Shown: positions 5,125-5,948 of the stretch, piece after piece
Layout of the letters: every line of letters begins with the position of its first letter
Position numbering within the stretch: the first letter of the stretch is position 1
DNA from: Bacteroidota bacterium
Lineage (GTDB): Bacteria; Bacteroidota; Bacteroidia; Bacteroidales; Prolixibacteraceae
Assembly (NCBI GenBank): GCA_030695265.1
Contig: JAUYTA010000766.1
Location: forward strand, 1 to 5,948
Reading direction: 5' to 3'
Length of the DNA stretch: 5,948 nt
Notes under the pieces: generated by a model
Seen by the model: the letters and a program-made list of their open reading frames with translations, nothing else
Told to the model about the DNA's origin: nothing
The model's database searches: none
Program-made: the position numbers and the translations under genes

Positions 5125-5948
5125 ATGTCCAATTTCTGGGAATTACTTCCTAAACCATTTTTTGCGCTTGCCCCAATGGAAGATGTAACGGATACTGTCT
5201 TCCGCGAAATTGTGGCCGGTATGGCCGATCCTGAATATTTGCACATCCTTTTCACTGAATTCACCTCGGTTGATGGAATGAACCATCCGGTTGGTAAAAT
5301 CAGGGTGGGAGAGCGGCTGTTTGTAAGTGAATCGGAAAGAGAGCTCTTGAAACAAAAGAATATCAGGCTTATAGCTCAGATTTGGGGAAAAAGACCCGAA
5401 TTGTATTACAAAATCGCACGTGAAATTACCCAGAAATATGATTTCGACGGACTGGATATCAACATGGGTTGTCCGGTGAAGAAAGTGGTGAAAAATGGCT
5501 GCTGTTCAGCTTTGATTGATCAGCCCAGTCTGGCCAAAGAAATAATTCTGGCCACCAAAGAAGCCACTCATCTGCCCGTTTCGGTAAAGACCAGAACAGG
5601 ACTGAAAACACATGATACCGAAAAATGGATGTCAACATTGATGGAAACCAAACCTGCCGCGGTAATTCTTCATGGACGTATGCAAAAACAGCAATCGGAA
5701 GGTTTGGCCGACTGGGATGAAATTGCAAAGGGTGCAAAAATCAGGAATCAGCTTAGTGCTGAAACAAAGTTTATAGGCAATGGTGATGTGATTTCAATAT
5801 CTCAGGGAATTGATTATGCTAAAAAATATGGAGTCGATGGTATAATGATTGGTCGCGGAATCTTTCACAACCCATGGTTCTTTAATCCAAACCTACCATT
5901 GCCTGACAAATCAGAAAAATTGAAACAGTTATTGCTTCATACACAACT
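5125..5948 (+). CDS. dus: tRNA-dihydrouridine synthase (Dus family), 3' end outside window
   Basis: Dus enzymes are FMN-dependent and use NADPH to reduce uridines, mainly in the tRNA D-loop, to dihydrouridine. The open frame runs without a stop for 274 codons to the window edge, covering the TIM-barrel catalytic domain; only the C-terminal helical tRNA-binding part is cut off. Motifs in order are APMEDVTD (16-23), DINMGCP (111-117) with the catalytic Cys116, SVKTRTG (153-159), LHGR (182-185), IGNGDV (217-222) and IGRGIFHNPW (242-251), the last two forming the FMN phosphate site. NGCCSAL at 124-130 and HGRM where HGRT is common are small departures. The ATG at 5125 lies 22 nt after the trhO stop, with no terminator or -7 box between, so cotranscription is likely. 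Whether it is of DusA, DusB or DusC specificity cannot be decided from the sequence. Confidence 0.93.
   Translation, partial: MSNFWELLPKPFFALAPMEDVTDTVFREIVAGMADPEYLHILFTEFTSVDGMNHPVGKIRVGERLFVSESERELLKQKNIRLIAQIWGKRPELYYKIAREITQKYDFDGLDINMGCPVKKVVKNGCCSALIDQPSLAKEIILATKEATHLPVSVKTRTGLKTHDTEKWMSTLMETKPAAVILHGRMQKQQSEGLADWDEIAKGAKIRNQLSAETKFIGNGDVISISQGIDYAKKYGVDGIMIGRGIFHNPWFFNPNLPLPDKSEKLKQLLLHTQ

Noticed and set aside
5099..5130. ATG overlapping the trhO stop (ATGA)
   Set aside because: It is not in frame with the Dus protein. The ATG at 5125 gives the proper family N terminus.
5459..5737. 92-codon minus-strand open frame
   Set aside because: It overlaps the Dus catalytic region, which shows clear family motifs on the plus strand; the Trp/Pro/Phe-rich antisense translation is typical of a shadow.
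1..5948. CRISPR array, insertion sequence, prophage, toxin-antitoxin or defence genes
   Set aside because: No spaced direct repeats, transposase or integrase motifs, or terminal inverted repeats were seen; all larger frames are explained by housekeeping families.

Overview
This AT-rich chromosomal window is from a member of the phylum Bacteroidota. Every promoter I can propose is built on the Bacteroidota -7 box TAnnTTTG. Start codons are preceded by A/T-rich sequence rather than a good Shine-Dalgarno motif. The encoded proteins read as Bacteroidota versions of their families, including a DUF3276/PUR-type nucleic-acid-binding protein. The protein style suggests the Bacteroidales/Marinilabiliales side of the phylum, but that is an impression from memory, not a search result.

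Layout. Bases 1-280 are non-coding: a -7 box faces left out of the window at 4-11, an isolated rightward -7 box lies at 183-190, and a strong palindromic hairpin sits at 251-268. Bases 281-502 (minus) hold a small cysteine-bearing protein of unknown function, with a -7 box 4 nt before its start and the hairpin 12 nt after its stop. A divergent intergenic region (503-673) carries the rightward promoter for ffh (674-2005, SRP GTPase), followed after 18 nt by folD (2024-2893, one-carbon/folate enzyme); these two look like an operon. After a 156-nt gap with a symmetric promoter element comes a single-gene PUR-family protein (3050-3463). A long non-coding stretch (3464-4049) follows, holding three hairpins and tandem -7 boxes. 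Then come trhO (4050-5102, rhodanese-like tRNA U34 hydroxylase) and, 22 nt later, a tRNA-dihydrouridine synthase (5125 to the window end, truncated by the edge).

Functionally this is mostly housekeeping: co-translational membrane targeting (Ffh), formyl/methylene-THF supply (FolD), nucleic-acid binding (PUR) and tRNA modification (TrhO plus Dus). The trhO-dus pair is a coherent tRNA-modification unit, acting on the wobble position and the D-loop.

I see no mobile element, phage gene, CRISPR array, toxin-antitoxin pair, defence system, rRNA or tRNA gene, and no convincing novel multi-gene system. The points most worth a second look are the small Cys protein with its possibly leaderless promoter, the back-to-back -7 boxes before the PUR gene, and the hairpin-rich gap before trhO, which may encode a small RNA.
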